Source of the DNA: Hippasteria phrygiana
Lineage: Eukaryota; Echinodermata; Asteroidea; Valvatida; Goniasteridae
DNA: 64,000 bases
NCBI GenBank assembly: GCA_037893225.1
Contig: JAZGUH010000113.1
Span: 1,116,001-1,180,000, forward strand
Reading direction: 5' to 3'
In this document: positions 22,931-35,120 of the stretch, one piece after another
Numbering within the stretch: position 1 is the first letter of the stretch
Layout: each line of letters opens with the position of its first letter
Notes under the pieces: model-generated
Seen by the model: only the letters and a program-made list of their open reading frames with translations
What the model was told of the DNA's origin: nothing
Databases searched by the model: none
Program-made: the position numbers and the translations under genes

Positions 22931-24217
22931 TTTTTTTTTCTTCATTGCGTCTAGCGCTTTTATTTATCGTAACATTATTTACATTTTTTAAACACAAACT
23001 GTTTCCATAACTTTTTGTTTGTCTTCGGTAGTTTAGCTCTCAAATAGAGTTCTCGAATAGAGGTGTCCAAAATGTTGACCCACTTATTGTCTTGATATGT
23101 TTTTAATCTTACTTTAAATATATAATACATTGCTATTGTGGTAATCAAATTTATTTCAAAATCACAATCAAGGCTAGTTACTAAATTAAACATTTTTGGC
23201 AAATTAAAACAGTGTTTTGTTATGGCTTGATAATATTGTGCAAATTCATTCCAAAATGTTAATGTATGTACATGTACACATGTTATAAAACTATGGTCAT
23301 ACTCATCAATCTCGTTACATAAACAACACATCGGACTATTTACAATTTTCCATTTATATAATAGGTACTTAGTTGGTAGTATACGGTGTAGAAATTTGAA
23401 ATTAAAATTCCTTAACTTAGCTTCCTTAATATTTAAAATTTGTTGTTTCCACACAAGATTCCACTGTATTTCTTTATTTAGTATGTCTTCCCAGCGTTCT
23501 TGACTTACTGGCGTTTTACTTTTTTCATCAATTAATACCTCGTATATTTCTTTAGTTGTAATATTTTCTAAACTGCCTAAAGCTTCATTAACGTAAACCC
23601 GTCTTTCAAAAGGAGTTTTGTTTTTATTAGTCGCTAGGGTTATTAACCATTCTTTTGGTATGGACTTCTTTAATGTATACATTTCTGTTAGCCAGTTATG
23701 TTTCTTAATTAGTTTGTCTCTGATATACTCGGTAGACAGTTCACCATTTTCGGTCAGAAGGTCATTAACGTAAATAATGTTGGATTTGATCCAGTTGCTT
23801 AAATACAATGGCTTGTTTTTATACTTAATGTAATTATTGCCTCACAGTATTTGTGTTTTAATGTCAGTTGGCTGTAAATCGATTTTTACAATCTTTGGTG
23901 AGTTCAGTTCATGCCAACAATTAACTCTTTATAAAATTGTGGAAGGTTTAATGCAATACGTAAACAGCACTTTGGTTTTTAAAAATTCATATTGAGGACT
24001 GAAAGGTCTGGACAAAATGAGTTTAAATACAAACTGCAAAAGGTTTTCCACTTTCCAATCTTATTGTTTAACAATTTGAATATCAAGTTACATTTCAGTG
24101 CTATGTTATAGGATTCGAGCCACCTTATAGATTGCGAATCATTGTTTTTCTTGAAATTTTGTCTGTTTTGTCATTTCAGATAAACGGGAACACTAAGTTA
24201 TCTATTTTTTTTCGAAA
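22931..24217 (-). mobile_element. 5'-truncated Tx1/L1-like LINE fragment nested in the I-type LINE
   Basis: This 1.29 kb segment separates two parts of the I-type RT. Plus-strand CGATA occurs at both edges (22926-22930 and 24218-24222), giving a short candidate target duplication (TATCG on the element strand). On the element strand it ends in a run of nine A residues next to the duplication, as expected for target-primed insertion. Its coding content is a pol C-terminus of a different LINE clade from the surrounding element. Confidence 0.75.
22975..24180 (-). pseudogene. Tx1/L1-type pol C-terminal region with zinc finger
   Basis: The main minus-strand ORF (22975-23808, 277 aa) contains FNFKFLHRILPTKYLLYKWK then a Cys/His finger, MCCLCNEIDEYDHSFITC. 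This is the zf-RVT arrangement found at the C-terminus of Tx1/L1 pol proteins. An upstream segment at 23900-24170, separated by stops, includes RWLESYNIALKCNLIFKLL and KIGKWKTF, matching the thumb/linker of the same group. The RT catalytic core is absent because the copy is 5'-truncated. Classification is from motif style; a database search would settle Tx1 versus other L1 lineages. Confidence 0.7.
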
Positions 24218-25482
24218 CGATACCTTTGCGCCAGAGCATATAAGCTTTTTCAATATCAAGGAAAATGGCATGGGTGCTTTCTTTATTACTCCGGGCTTTA
24301 TTGATTGAGGATTCCAAATTGACGATATGATCTTTGGTACTTCTTCCTTTTCGGAAACCACTCTGATGGTTGGATAACAGGTTGTTGGTTTCTAAATACC
24401 AGAGTAATCGAGAATTAACCATGCGTTCCATAATTTTATAGAAGGTAGACGTGAGGGCAATAGGTCTATACGAAAGGGGGTTGGTGGAATCTTTCCCGGG
24501 TTTAAGGAAAGGAATAAGGATAGCATCCTTCCATTGTTTGGGACATTGTGTGGTATACCATATCATGTTAAAGATAATGAGTAGGTAGTTACGAATTTTC
24601 ATAGGGAGATGTTTAATAATGGCATTACTTATTCCATCTTTACCAGGAGAGGTGCAATTAGAAGAATCAATTGCATGGTTTACTTCTAGAGTAAAGGGTT
24701 AATTACACTGTCATTGTTACTATCAATGCAAAAATCATTTTCAGCTATATTTGTTATGGGGATAAAAGAGGGGCTGTAATTGTTCGTACTGCTAACTTTT
24801 GCATAGCTATCGGCAAAAGCTTCAACCTTGTCTTTATCAGTAATGGCATCTGTGCCATTGTGGTTAAGAACAGGGATGCTATTTGTATTTTGAGTTTTTT
24901 TCTATTCTTTTAGTTTTATTCCAAATAATTTTGGTGTTGGTTTTAGGATTTATTTCGTTGCAAAAACTTTCCCAGTCTTTTCCCTTGGCATTTTTCATCG
25001 TCTTCCTGGCTATGGCACTAGCTCTTTTATACAATATATGGTCTGTAGGAAGACTCGTTTTTCTAAGGCATTTTTAGAGCATTTTTCTTATTATCTATTG
25101 CCTGTTTGCAATCATCATTCCACCAAGAAGTAGGGGTTTTATGATAATTAGGATTGGTTTTGGGAATTAAACAGTTCATGGCTGATTCAAGCTCATTGAT
25201 GAAGTTGTAGGTATCATCAGATTATCTGAAGCGTTAGGTTCAGATATATTCTGGTTGCAGGCAACCTGAAATTTATTCCTGTCTGCTTTTTTAATGGACC
25301 ATTTAGGTGTGAAATTGCCTTTGGTTTTTATAAAAGGAATGGTTATAATCAATAATAATAGGGCAGTGATCACTTCCCCAAGAATCATCTAGAACTGTCC
25401 AATTACATTTAGCAGCTATTAGGTGATACGAAAGTGACATCGATACAAGAGAGAGTACCATGAGATGTATCAATTCTTGTAC
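24218..25482 (-). pseudogene. Endonuclease C-terminus, linker and RT N-terminus (I-type LINE)
   Basis: Immediately beyond the plus-strand LINE the endonuclease resumes (GTRIDTSHGTLSCIDVTF, then the catalytic DSWGSDHCPI near 25361-25390). It continues through the linker (TSWWNDDCKQAI near 25110) into RT fingers: WKDAILIPFLKPGKD, SYRPIALTS, QSGFRKGRSTKDHI and FLDIEKAYMLWRKG (24198-24602). The palm domain continues at 22930 after the Tx1/L1 fragment. The IEKAY aspartate of the first RT catalytic motif is retained, but flanking stops and frameshifts inactivate the copy. Confidence 0.8.
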
Positions 25483-26938
25483 CCGCGCCAGAATTCCTTT
25501 TGCTCTGCCAGCTATTCTCGAGTCATTAACTAAACTGGTTAACCGGTCTTTTCAATGCGGTCTGGTACCTCTAATTATGAAAAGTGCAAAGGTCATACCG
25601 GTATACAAAACTGGGGAAAAGTCTGACGTAGGCAATTACCGACCAATCTCTATCCTCCCAGTTATCAGTAAAATTTTTGAAAAATCTGTCTATGATCAGC
25701 TATATGCATATATTAATGACAATGAACTTATGCATGCTAATCAATCCGGCTTTCGACCTTTGCACTCTACAACAACCATTTTAGCTAAACTTGTCAATCA
25801 ATGGAGTAGTAATATTGAAAACGGTCAACTTAATGGAGTGGCTTTTATTGACCTAAGGAAGGCATTTGATACAATTGACCATAATATTCTTCTCATAAAA
25901 TTAAAAGCACTTGGTTGCTCAAATCGTACACTGAATTGGTTCTCCAGCTACTTGTCAGACCGGACTCAAAGGGTCTGTTTTAAAAAGGTTTTATCTGATC
26001 GATTAAAGGTTGTTAGCAGAGTTCCACAAGGCTCAATTCTAGGTCCGCTATTATTCTCTATATATGTGAACTCCATGCCGTCTGCAGTTACTGATGGTAT
26101 AGTAGACATGTTTGCTGATGACACTACTGTTACTGTCAGCGGCAAAACGGCGAATGAAGTTGCAAACAAATTATCTGTTGCGACAGACCAAATAAGCAGA
26201 TGGTTAGAGAATAATAGACTTGTGCTAAATTTTGATAAAACGAATGTTATGATCATAGGGACAAAGGCAAAATTGAAGAATTCGAGCGAAATTACAGTGT
26301 CAGTTAACCAGTGTTTAATTAAACGGGTCAAGGGTATCAAATGCCTTGGCGTATTAATTGATGAAGAGTTAAAATGGACTGATCATGTTGTCAAGACGGT
26401 ACGGACAAAACTTGCAATCTTGAGACGCGCAAAACCATGTATTCCATTTAATGTACTAAAAACAATGTATAATGCTTTCGTTTTACCACACTTCGACTAC
26501 TGCTCACAAATATGGTCGGATAGGTATCAGATGCACAATGATAAATTAATTAAGTTACAGAAGTATGCAGCCCGTTTAATCTTGTCTAAGGGTTTTGACA
26601 CTCCATCAAGTGAACTTTTTAAAGAATTAGGATGGTTGCCATTACATGAACGATTTGTTTACTTAAAGGCAGTTTTTATGTTTAAATGTACTCGTGGACT
26701 TGCGCCGTCGTATTTAACAAATAATGTAACACATCTTTCAGATGCACACGATTACAATACTAGAGCTACTGCTAATAATTTGATTATCCCTAAGTACAAA
26801 ACGGAGTGCTACAAACACAGTCCAATAATTAATTGCACCAGAATATGGAATACCCTAAGTACTAAAATTCGTTCGGCGCCATCTCTATCACATTTTAAAT
26901 CACTTCTGAAGACAAGTCTTTTAGCTTCTGCCTCTTAA
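25460..26938 (+). CDS. Reverse transcriptase ORF of CR1/L2-like LINE (open, truncated)
   Basis: A single uninterrupted 492-codon frame ending TAA at 26938. The first ~8 codons belong to the host I-type LINE, so the true element sequence begins near residue 9. RT motifs in order: NYRPISILPVISKIFEK (~60), QSGFRPLHSTTTIL (~95), FIDLRKAFDTIDHN (~129), VPQGSILGPLLFSIYVN (~190), FADDTTV (~217, in place of YADD), and KCLGVLIDEELKW (~295). C-terminal LQKYAARLIL and LGWLPLHERFVYLKAVFMFK segments are typical of CR1/L2-clade pol. Product would copy element RNA at nicked targets, but the endonuclease and ORF1 are missing. The intact frame implies a recent insertion. Confidence 0.88.
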   Translation: MRCINSCTRARIPFALPAILESLTKLVNRSFQCGLVPLIMKSAKVIPVYKTGEKSDVGNYRPISILPVISKIFEKSVYDQLYAYINDNELMHANQSGFRPLHSTTTILAKLVNQWSSNIENGQLNGVAFIDLRKAFDTIDHNILLIKLKALGCSNRTLNWFSSYLSDRTQRVCFKKVLSDRLKVVSRVPQGSILGPLLFSIYVNSMPSAVTDGIVDMFADDTTVTVSGKTANEVANKLSVATDQISRWLENNRLVLNFDKTNVMIIGTKAKLKNSSEITVSVNQCLIKRVKGIKCLGVLIDEELKWTDHVVKTVRTKLAILRRAKPCIPFNVLKTMYNAFVLPHFDYCSQIWSDRYQMHNDKLIKLQKYAARLILSKGFDTPSSELFKELGWLPLHERFVYLKAVFMFKCTRGLAPSYLTNNVTHLSDAHDYNTRATANNLIIPKYKTECYKHSPIINCTRIWNTLSTKIRSAPSLSHFKSLLKTSLLASAS

Positions 26939-27366
26939 TTATTTTATCTTTCGCTGTTTTAATTTCTATTTGTATAAACCCACCCAGTTTTATTTATATA
27001 ATTCTATTTGTATTATTTTAACTATTACAAATCGAAACCTTTATATATTTTAGACGGATTTTGAAATTAGTTTTATTAGTTTTATTCGGATTCCCGTATG
27101 TATCTATGTGTACTTTGATGGTAATTTACCTATTTTATTTTTATATTTTAATTTTTTTTCTTTATATTATTGTTTTAACCTTTCTGTTCGTGTTTTGTTG
27201 TTTTACCATTTTATGTCTGGTGTACATTTTTAATAGTATATTTGAAACTATATTTATGTTATATTTATGTTAATTATATTTCCCAGGGCCCCATGGAAGA
27301 CCACAAGTTTATGTGAATGGGTCTCCCTGGTAAAACAAAGATAATAATAATAATAATAATAATAAT
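25483..27366 (+). mobile_element. 5'-truncated CR1/L2-like LINE inserted in the I-type endonuclease
   Basis: The plus-strand element begins abruptly within its RT at ~25483, where minus-strand endonuclease sequence stops. It ends with GGGCCCCATGGAAG, TCTCCCTGGTAAAA and a (ATA)n tail at 27341-27366, after which the endonuclease resumes. The 3' end form (GGGCCCCAnTGGAA...CCTGG..AAA plus short tandem tail) is shared with three other LINE ends in this window. The 3' untranslated region (26939-27340) is strongly T-rich. No clear target duplication. Confidence 0.8.
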
Positions 27367-27870
27367 TAATGCAGACCATATCAAATTCAGTGTTAATATC
27401 GTCGATTATTTTGCCGTTATGATCAAGTTTGGAGCTGCCCCTTATAGGGTTCAAATTATGCAAGGTTTATCAGTTTTATTAAAGATCTCTCTCAGAGAAC
27501 TATCAGATAAGGTGTTACAAGGGTTATATATATTGATGATGTTAATTTTATTTTTATGAATATCATACAATTCACCAATTTGATACTAGTGTCAGAACCC
27601 TGTATGTATTTAAAGGCTGGACCACGTTTAACAAGGAATGCACAGCCTCTTCTCTTTTTTTAGTTCCTGTGTTCTGTCTGTCGTGACGGTAAATGTCATA
27701 TCAAGGCAGGGAAAAAAATTCCCTTCTTTGAGCCAGGTTTCCTGGATACATGATATGGTTTTTGAGTCCAGGAACAATGATTAATATAGGATTTTATAAA
27801 TTCATTACTGTGAGCTGAAAGAGACTGGGCATTCCATTGTAAAATTAGTATATGCCATAATGAAAAATAT
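27367..27870 (-). pseudogene. AP-endonuclease domain, N-terminal half (I-type LINE)
   Basis: The minus-strand translation reads LQWNAQSLSAHSNEF, the typical start of an APE-type LINE endonuclease. It is followed, across frame shifts, by an ETW-type motif, a segment KRGPAFKYIQGSDTSIKLVN and then GSSKLDHNGKIIDDI just before the insertion of the plus-strand LINE. The enzyme nicks target DNA for target-primed reverse transcription. Several frameshifts and stops are present, so it is a relic. Confidence 0.7.
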
Positions 27871-27879
27871 CATGAAGTT

Positions 27880-28981
27880 TTGTTTGATTTTTCTTTAGGT
27901 GTTTGATGATAGAGAGTGTCCCATATTTGTATCGTGCCAGTGAGAAGTTCAGTTAGATATTGTTCATTCCATATACATTGTGTGTGTGTTCAGTTTGTGT
28001 TGCTTCGGTTGTGTTAGTATAGTCTGAGTGCTTGCGTCTTTGGAGGTTTTGCGGGCCAGGGCTTTGTCACGGTGGTTGGCGGTGGCATCTCTGTTGTGTT
28101 TCCCATTGTGGCATTTGTGTTTGGTCGTAGCAGATATTCTTTGTTTTTATTGTTTGTTGCAGATTGTATCATGGCAGGTGAAACACTCCTCTATGGCCGG
28201 TTGCGCTGGCGAGGGTGTTAATTGGGTTGGACAGATTGAGATGTCCGCTTTCATTGCTTTGGCAGCGTCTGCATATGAGATATTGTAGGCGACTCTGATG
28301 CCTTGGATTTTTCGTTCATGTTTCATATAGTACTGCACCCTCCGTATGCAGATGGATGGCTTTCTCAACATCTACAACATGTTAATTATCCTTTGGTTGC
28401 ATTGTTCGAATGAGTGGGGCCCCCGCATCGTACACATCGTGTAGAACTTCTACAGTTGGTGGCGGTATGGCCAAGTATCTGGCAGTTAAAACATCTAATA
28501 ACTGGTGGAATGAATGGTTTCACTGTAAATTGTTCGTATCCTACTAGTTGCATTTTGGTGGGTGGATTTGGAGTATTGAAGGTCAAACAGACAGATAGGC
28601 TTTTTTCAAGTTTTCCGTCTCGCTTTCTCATAAGGCGCTTGACCTCAATGACTCCGTGTTTCTTAACTGCATTCAGTATTTCTTCATCGGTTATGTCAGT
28701 TTTCACTCCACTTATAACACCTTTGCTTTGAGTTTCAGACTTGGCATATTCTGTTGTTACTGCCAATTGATCAAGTTGACTGATATATTTAAGTTGTATT
28801 GCCTGTGCTGGAGTGTGGCATACAGTAATCCCCCTAATTGGTTGTTCTTATAAGAGACATTCTTAATGTAGTCTTTCCCCACATTATTCAGGGCTTTTGC
28901 AATTTTAATTGGATTGATCCTGGCTAGTTTAACATCGGGGGAGTTAATAATAACTAGAGCAGGTTGACTCTGTGTTCTCAA
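27880..28981 (-). pseudogene. Gag-like ORF1 of the I-type LINE
   Basis: The minus-strand translation contains an N-terminal segment (28981 to ~28757; RINPIKIAKALNNVGK), a frame change, then a segment ending in zinc knuckles: CFNCQILGHTATNC and CVRCGG (28386-28766). A C-terminal basic region (28371 to ~28147, IQGIRVAYNISYADAAKAMK) lies in a further frame. ORF1 proteins of I-type LINEs are RNA-binding nucleocapsid-like proteins acting in cytoplasmic RNPs. Frame breaks near 28760 and 28385 make this copy non-functional. Confidence 0.75.
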
Positions 28982-28990
28982 ACAAGCTGG

Positions 28991-31002
28991 TCTGCTTATG
29001 CATGAAATACAGAGTTGGACGTTATGTGCTCATTTAGCACATACAGCTAAAAACAGAACAATGAATGTATATTTTAGTATGATTTTTTAACGAATTAGCA
29101 TATTTTGGTCGAATTGCAAGAAAACTTTAGGAATAGGCCTACGTAAAACTAATATTAAAAAGCACGCCCTCTAATTAATTAAAAAATAAAAATTTGTTAA
29201 AAACAGGGGAAACTGGACGTTTACAGATTGTGATGTAGATATGCCGATTTACAATGAAACAATTACAAACGCATGTTTAAAAAATTCAACAAAATATGTG
29301 AAAATACATCAACAATAAAGTTTAAGCAAATAACAAACAAAAGAGTCTGTGTAAAACACATTTTTTATCACATCATGTGTGATATAGATAATTTGTCTTT
29401 TTTTAACAGATATATATATTATAGTACAAGGAAATTATAAATCTTAAAGTTTCCCTGTAAAAAGACAAACACAGTTTTGCATTATTTATGTTTTGTAACA
29501 CACTTTTTGCTGTGACGCGAAATACATGTAAAAGAACGTAGGCCTACCATTTGAAGGATATTTGGTTATTTACGAAAGGAAACAAAAACAACAGAAAATT
29601 GTACTGTTCAATTACACCAAAACAAATATTAAAACAAATGTTTTAAATGTTATAAAACAAATATTCTGCAATATTGTCATTTTTTGTTTGCAATTTTGTC
29701 ATTTTTTGTTTGCAATTTTACGCTGCAATTGTTAAACCACAGCAAGTTGTAAACCTACAATAATCTGTCTGTAAAAAGACACAAATATTGGGTAATTTCA
29801 GTTTGTTTGTTAGGGGCCTACATTAGTTATGTTTATTGACAGTTTTTAAGTTAAAGTGCAAAATACATGTTAAAAAGGTCACAATTGACCGAAATTTGTT
29901 TTAAAAATAAATAACGTAAAAACAAACACAAAATAAGTGTACAAAAACACAGAATTGTGTTCTATATTGAAGGATATTTGTCTATTTACAAAGGGAAAAA
30001 AGCAGACAATTGTTTTTTTCAAATTACACGCACAAAAGTAATTAAAACAAATGTTTCAAATGTTATAAAGCAAATATTCTGCTATATTGTAATTTATTTT
30101 GCAATTTTACGCTGCAATTGTTAAATCACAGCAAGTTGTAAACATACAATTTCCTCTCTGTAAGAATACCAACAATTGGTAATTTTAGATTGTTTGTTAC
30201 ATTAGTTATGTTTGTTGACAGTTTTTATGTTAAAGTGCAAAATACATGTTAAAAAAGTCACAATTGACTGAAATTTGTTTTAAAAAAATAATAACATGTT
30301 AAATGTAAAAACAAAGAAAAATTTGGTGTAAAAAACCTGAATTTGTTTACAGTGTGGAACAGATTTCAATACATAGTTTTGACATGCAGTGAAATTCATC
30401 TCCTCTTTGAAACTTTATGAAGGACCCTTGTTGATCTGCCCATCACGAAGCTCAGTAAGTATACCGGTACATGTATAGTCAGTTTCAAGTACGGCATCCT
30501 CTTGTAGATAATCAGCTGTAACTTTGTCACGCATCTCTTCAAGTGAAATACACCACTGTATAAGGAAAGAGCACAAAATACAAACAATAGGCCTATATGA
30601 GATAAATTCTAATACATTTGATTTACAATTGTATTGTTGGTAAAGTTTCTGTACAGGAGCAGCCTCTATAGTCCGTGATGTACAAAACAATTCTAATAAC
30701 CTTAAATTATTAAACCTTAAATGTTATTGTACAGTTCAGATATTTATTAAAACAAGTCTAAAGCTATTAACCCTTACCCCCTATATGGTGCATCACGCCA
30801 TCACCGTATTAAAATTGGAAGACTTGGGACTGCCAGAGTTAAACTACATTTTGCATAGTTTCAATAGTATTAATTTTTGTTTTCAGGTGAATTTAAATTT
30901 AACGTATAGTATACATGTACATCATTTGCAAACATCAAAAAACAAAACTACCGAATTATTACGAAATACCGTACTACTACTAGACTGTAAATAGCAGTTT
31001 CA
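28991..31002. repeat. AT-rich stretch with ~400 bp tandem duplication, no gene
   Basis: CAATTTTACGCTGCAATTGT...CACAGCAAGTTGTAAAC near 29710-29755 recurs at ~30110-30150. Surrounding blocks (GTTTATTGACAGTTTTTAAG, AAAGTGCAAAATACATGTTA, TTGAAGGATATTTG) repeat with a similar spacing of ~370-420 bp. Minus-strand ORFs of 63-91 codons at 30396-30690 show no recognisable domain. Confidence 0.6.
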
Positions 31003-31316
31003 AGCATCCTGTGAAATCAGGGCACCTGGCATGGTGTGCTGTCGTTTTCACAAACGCTTTTTCACAAACGCTTTCGAGATCACCGGAGGAGGTGTATCAC
31101 GCCAAGGGCGGATTCGGGGGGGGGGGGGGGGGGGGGGGGGGGCCAAAGGGGGCCATGCCCCCCCCCCCCCAAACCAAACCAATATATTTTTAACTGCAAA
31201 AAGGCAGCCACTGCGTACACCCCACCCACAAAACTCAATAAAATCAATACATTATATTTTGTTGAAAACAATACTGGATATGATTCAAGAATATTTTCCA
31301 TGACCTGACGCCACTA

Positions 31317-31470
31317 TAGAGCACCGAAGTGATGACGTCAATGCAATGTTTGGAACCAGAATACTTTTGTTATGTGTTTGCATGACTGGCTGTTAACAAA
31401 GGAACAGTCGAAATTTACATTTGTTTTGAACCAGTTGTCATGCCAACTGACGTCAGACTTCGGTACTCTA
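31317..31470. mobile_element. TA-flanked MITE with TAGAG(T/C)ACCGAAGT ends, copy B
   Basis: Same family as 10098-10213 and 39931-40012: TAGAGCACCGAAGTGATGACG on the left, CAGACTTCGGTACTCTA on the right. It lies inside the hAT element, so it inserted after it. At 154 bp it is the longest of the three copies. Confidence 0.75.
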
Positions 31471-32257
31471 TACCGCATCTTAATTTTATGTTCTCGAGTC
31501 GGGATAACTCTCACTGACTGCGAGTTCACAAGTTGATTGGAACGCAGCATATATTCGGCGACCACACAATCAGCCAGGTGCTTTGTTCCCGAATGACCCA
31601 CTCAGCCAGCCATACACCTCGTTATACGCGCGCATACATTTCCGGCGCTTTTGTAATCACGCAATCTGTATCTGTGGGAGAGCGCGATTTATATCTGTTC
31701 GTCAAGTTCGTCTGTGCGTTTGTCCCACTTCAGCGTGATCTGGTTCTTTGGCTACAGGTAAGACCACACTGAACATCTTAATTTTGTTCTACAGTCCGGA
31801 CAAAGCTTTAGGAGCAAGTAATGATCAGTCACGAAAAAAATAAATATTGAGTAATTCACTAATGCAAATTAGGCCACCAAAATGAGGAAAAGGTGATCAA
31901 GTTAAGTCACGCGTGCATAAGAGAAATTTCCCCATAAAAATGTCAGATTCGTCTTCGATTAGGACGATCAGTAATTACAGAAAAAAATGCAGTCCTTGTA
32001 TTAAATTTTGTATTAAGTAGGAGTCAGTCATTGTATTTACAGGGAAAGATTACAACGGCCTTCAATTTCTAAAAATGGTCGTTTGTCCGTCCCTCCCACA
32101 AAAAATGCCCGTCCCTCGGGCTAATTTTAATACCTTCTCAAGTTGAATTGAGTAAAAATACATACCAGAATATTTAATATTTTTGCATATTAAATAAGGA
32201 TCAGAATTTGATTACATTCTTACAAATTTTATTCATTTATTGTTTATTAGGTTAAAA

Positions 32258-35120
32258 ATGTCCAAGTCAAGTCAAGAGGAAGAGGCAATTCAGAAACCCA
32301 AAAGGGCAAAATTGGAGCGCGGGTCCATCCTTCACTTATTCAAGCCCGCAAAAACACCTTGCGATAGGCCTGCAGTTCTACCGCAGACAGAAGAACTGGC
32401 TGGATCTTCTGGCTTGTCTGGCCTTGGTAATGAGTCGAAGTCAGATGCCAAGTCCTTGGACATTCAAGATCCTATAAAGGCACCAAGTACCTCAGTAGGC
32501 TACGTTCCCGAGAATGACTTCGGCGTTTTTGTTGAGGCCATGGAGAGCGGCAAAAACTGCTTGATGCTGAAGTAAAGTCCGCTTTAACTGACCGGTGGAC
32601 ACCAACAAGCAAGGATGAATTCCCAGTATCCTTCAAGACTAACCAAGGAAAGCGCAGACCTAGAATGATAAATGACAGCCACCTAAAGAAGTTTGAGTGG
32701 GTGGCAATAAGCAATTCACAGGTGCTTGGTGCTCAGTCTGTGTACTTTTAAGTGTGGCTAAGGCAGCAGGTGGTAGAGCAAAATCCATGGGTGCTGGTAA
32801 TCAGAGGATGGGAAAACTTGTTCTTAAGTCCCTTACTGATTTTTCAGATCTTACTGGACGGGAAGGCGCTTTGGAAAAACATGATCTGTCAAACTTTCAT
32901 AAGGCAAATGCGCTACGAGCAGCCGAATTTTTGCAAAGGGTTGCACGACCAGAGACAGAAGTTGCGACTATGGTAGATAGTGCCCGATTGCGCAGTATCG
33001 AAGCTAATCGAGCAGCTCTGTCCTCCATCATCGAATCCCTCCAATTTGCAGCAATGCAAAACATTTCTCTGCGTGGTCATCGAGATGATGGAAACTTGAG
33101 GTTGGATGAAGGAAAAATCCAGTACCCTCCCCAGAATGACGGCAACTTTCGAATGTTGTTGAGGTTTCGCATGAAAAGTGGCGACGAGTCATTGAAACGC
33201 CATCTCCTGGGCGCTTCAAATAATGCGAAATACACCAGCAAAACAATCCAAAATGAACTTCTTACGGACATGGCCCACCTTATAAAGATGGACATTGTCA
33301 AAGACATCAACAAATCTCAGGTGTGGACATTAATGGCCGATGAGACCACAGACTGCGCCAATCGAGAGCAAATGACGATTGTCGTCCGCTACCTGGGAAA
33401 GAAGCAGGATGGAGAGGAGCTGATCGTGAAAGAGGACCCTGTCGGTATTATGGATGCTTTCCCAGAGATCCGCAGCGCAGTTGGAATATCAAGAGCCGAG
33501 GATGAAGTTAGGATGACAGGAAATAATATTGCAGCAGTACTTGTGAAGAAGATGAGCGAGCTTGCCTTAAATCCCAACACTTTAGTCGCCCAGTGCTACG
33601 ATGGTGCTGCGGCAATGAGCAGTGAGCGAGTCGGAGTTGTCGCCAACATCAAAGACGTAGCCCATGGCCGACTACTATCATTGCGCCATGCATGGGCTCA
33701 ATTTGGCAACGTCAAAGGTAATGGCAGTACCAGTCATCAGAAATGCCCAAGACATCATGACATCAACAATTAACTTCGTCACTGATGGCGCTAAACGTGA
33801 AGAACTTTCTTACGAAAATTGTGGCTAAAAAGGGCGCCAAGGGAAAGCTTATTAAGTTGTGCACGACACGTTTTGTTGAGAGGCATGTTGCTGTAGTTCG
33901 CTTCTGGGAGCAACTCACGTGCATCGTAACAGCCTTGGAGCAAATGACAACCTGGTCTGATGCCCGCACGAGAAGTAGAGCAATGGCACAGCTGGACAGC
34001 ATCCTGAAGCTGCGGTTTCTTGTTGGACTGGCATGTCTCCGCAGAATTTCCATGCAGCTCCGCTCACTCTCAATGATGCTTCAGGAGAAAGGTGCCGACC
34101 TTGTGACGGCTCTAGAGCTGGTGGACTGCACTTTGAAAATCCTCCATGCATGGCGCGAGAACAGCGAAAAAATATTCCATCAACTCTTCTCAGAAGTGGC
34201 TGAAGTTGCAGGGAAGCTTGACATTGAGGTTTCTCTGCCCATGTTGCCGTCTGTCTCACGATATCGGAACACAGCAGGGGCTACTTCTCCGGAGAAATAC
34301 TACCAAGTTAATGTGTTCAACACTGCCCTTGATGCCGTTACCACTGACCTAAACGATCGCTTTGGACAGCACCAGAGACAGGCCATGAAGCTGTGTTACC
34401 TTCTGCCTGAAAAGGTGCAGAAGGCAAAGGCATCCGCAGAAGAACTGTATCCAGCATCGGATAAATATCAGTCACTCTTCACCAACGATGAGACTAGAGT
34501 CTGGAGCAGCTTCAAGCAGAATTCCTACTCTGGCAACAAAAGTGGCAAAATCGCACAGGTATTTGCAAAATAATTAAACAATAATAATTGATATATGATA
34601 TAACATTAATGGCTATTGAATTGTATACAGTATCACATATTGTTGAGTTTTATTCAATGAAATACCAAATTTCTGCATAGTTTTGCCTAACTTTCCAAAG
34701 CGTGTTGCTTTAGGGAAGTGATTTGGAGCTCTTTTTTAGGTCAATGCAAAATACATGTAGTGTTCCCCCTTTGCCCTTTCAAGTAACAGAGATGTTTGTC
34801 ACTGTCATTACGTAGATGAAGAGCTACCTCGATCTGCCATTGCTACCCTTAACGAGTGCCATCCCGTCGCCTTCCCAATCCTGCACCAATTGCTTTCAAT
34901 TCTGGCTGTACTTCATGTGTCCAATGCGGAGTCTGGGCGCATTTTCTCGAAGGTCGAGCATACACTCACAGCACTGATGAGAGCAACCGTGGGTGAGGAT
35001 CGCCTGGAGTCTCTTATCCTTCTCCAAGCCCACCGTGACCGTCTTCCGGACATCGATCGTGTCATTGAGTACTTTGCCATCAGTGGTGTTCGCAAAATGG
35101 ATTTCCAGCTCATCATTTAA
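32258..35120 (+). pseudogene. hAT transposase (DUF4371/ZMYM1-P52rIPK-like), frameshifted
   Basis: The protein can be followed through five frame segments: 32258-~32560 (N-terminal basic region), ~32563-32696, 32697-~33660, ~33661-33815, and 33797-34573. A C-terminal block follows at 34797-35120. Recognisable parts are FTGAWCSVCVLL, QVWTLMADETTDCANREQMT (acidic RNase H-like strand), VAQCYDGAAAMS, YYHCAMHGLNLA, LCTTRFVERHVAVVRFWEQL, ATSPEKYYQVNVFNTALDAV and the C-terminal dimerisation region LSILAVLHVSNAESGRIFSK. At least four frameshifts (near 32560, 32697, 33660 and 33805) inactivate it. The 34563-34796 gap could be a decayed intron or lost coding sequence. The splice acceptor just before ATG 32258 suggests an upstream exon. 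Confidence 0.85.

Larger units (their letters stand above)
20160..28990 (-). mobile_element. I/Nimb-type LINE with RNase H, broken by three nested insertions
   Basis: Reading the minus strand from 28990 down, the recognisable modules are in the order expected for an I-superfamily LINE: ORF1 with CCHC knuckles, AP-endonuclease, reverse transcriptase, RNase H and a C-terminal Cys/His segment. Later insertions split it at 21427-22252 (TIR element), 22931-24217 (Tx1/L1-like fragment) and ~25483-27366 (plus-strand CR1/L2-like LINE). Apart from the inserts it carries frameshifts and stops, so it is inactive. The exact 5' and 3' ends and target duplication were not resolved. Confidence 0.85.

Noticed and set aside
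31113..31170. G-run and C-run as a G-quadruplex regulatory element
   Set aside because: It is the subterminal part of a hAT end; long homopolymers there also invite sequencing error, so no function is claimed.
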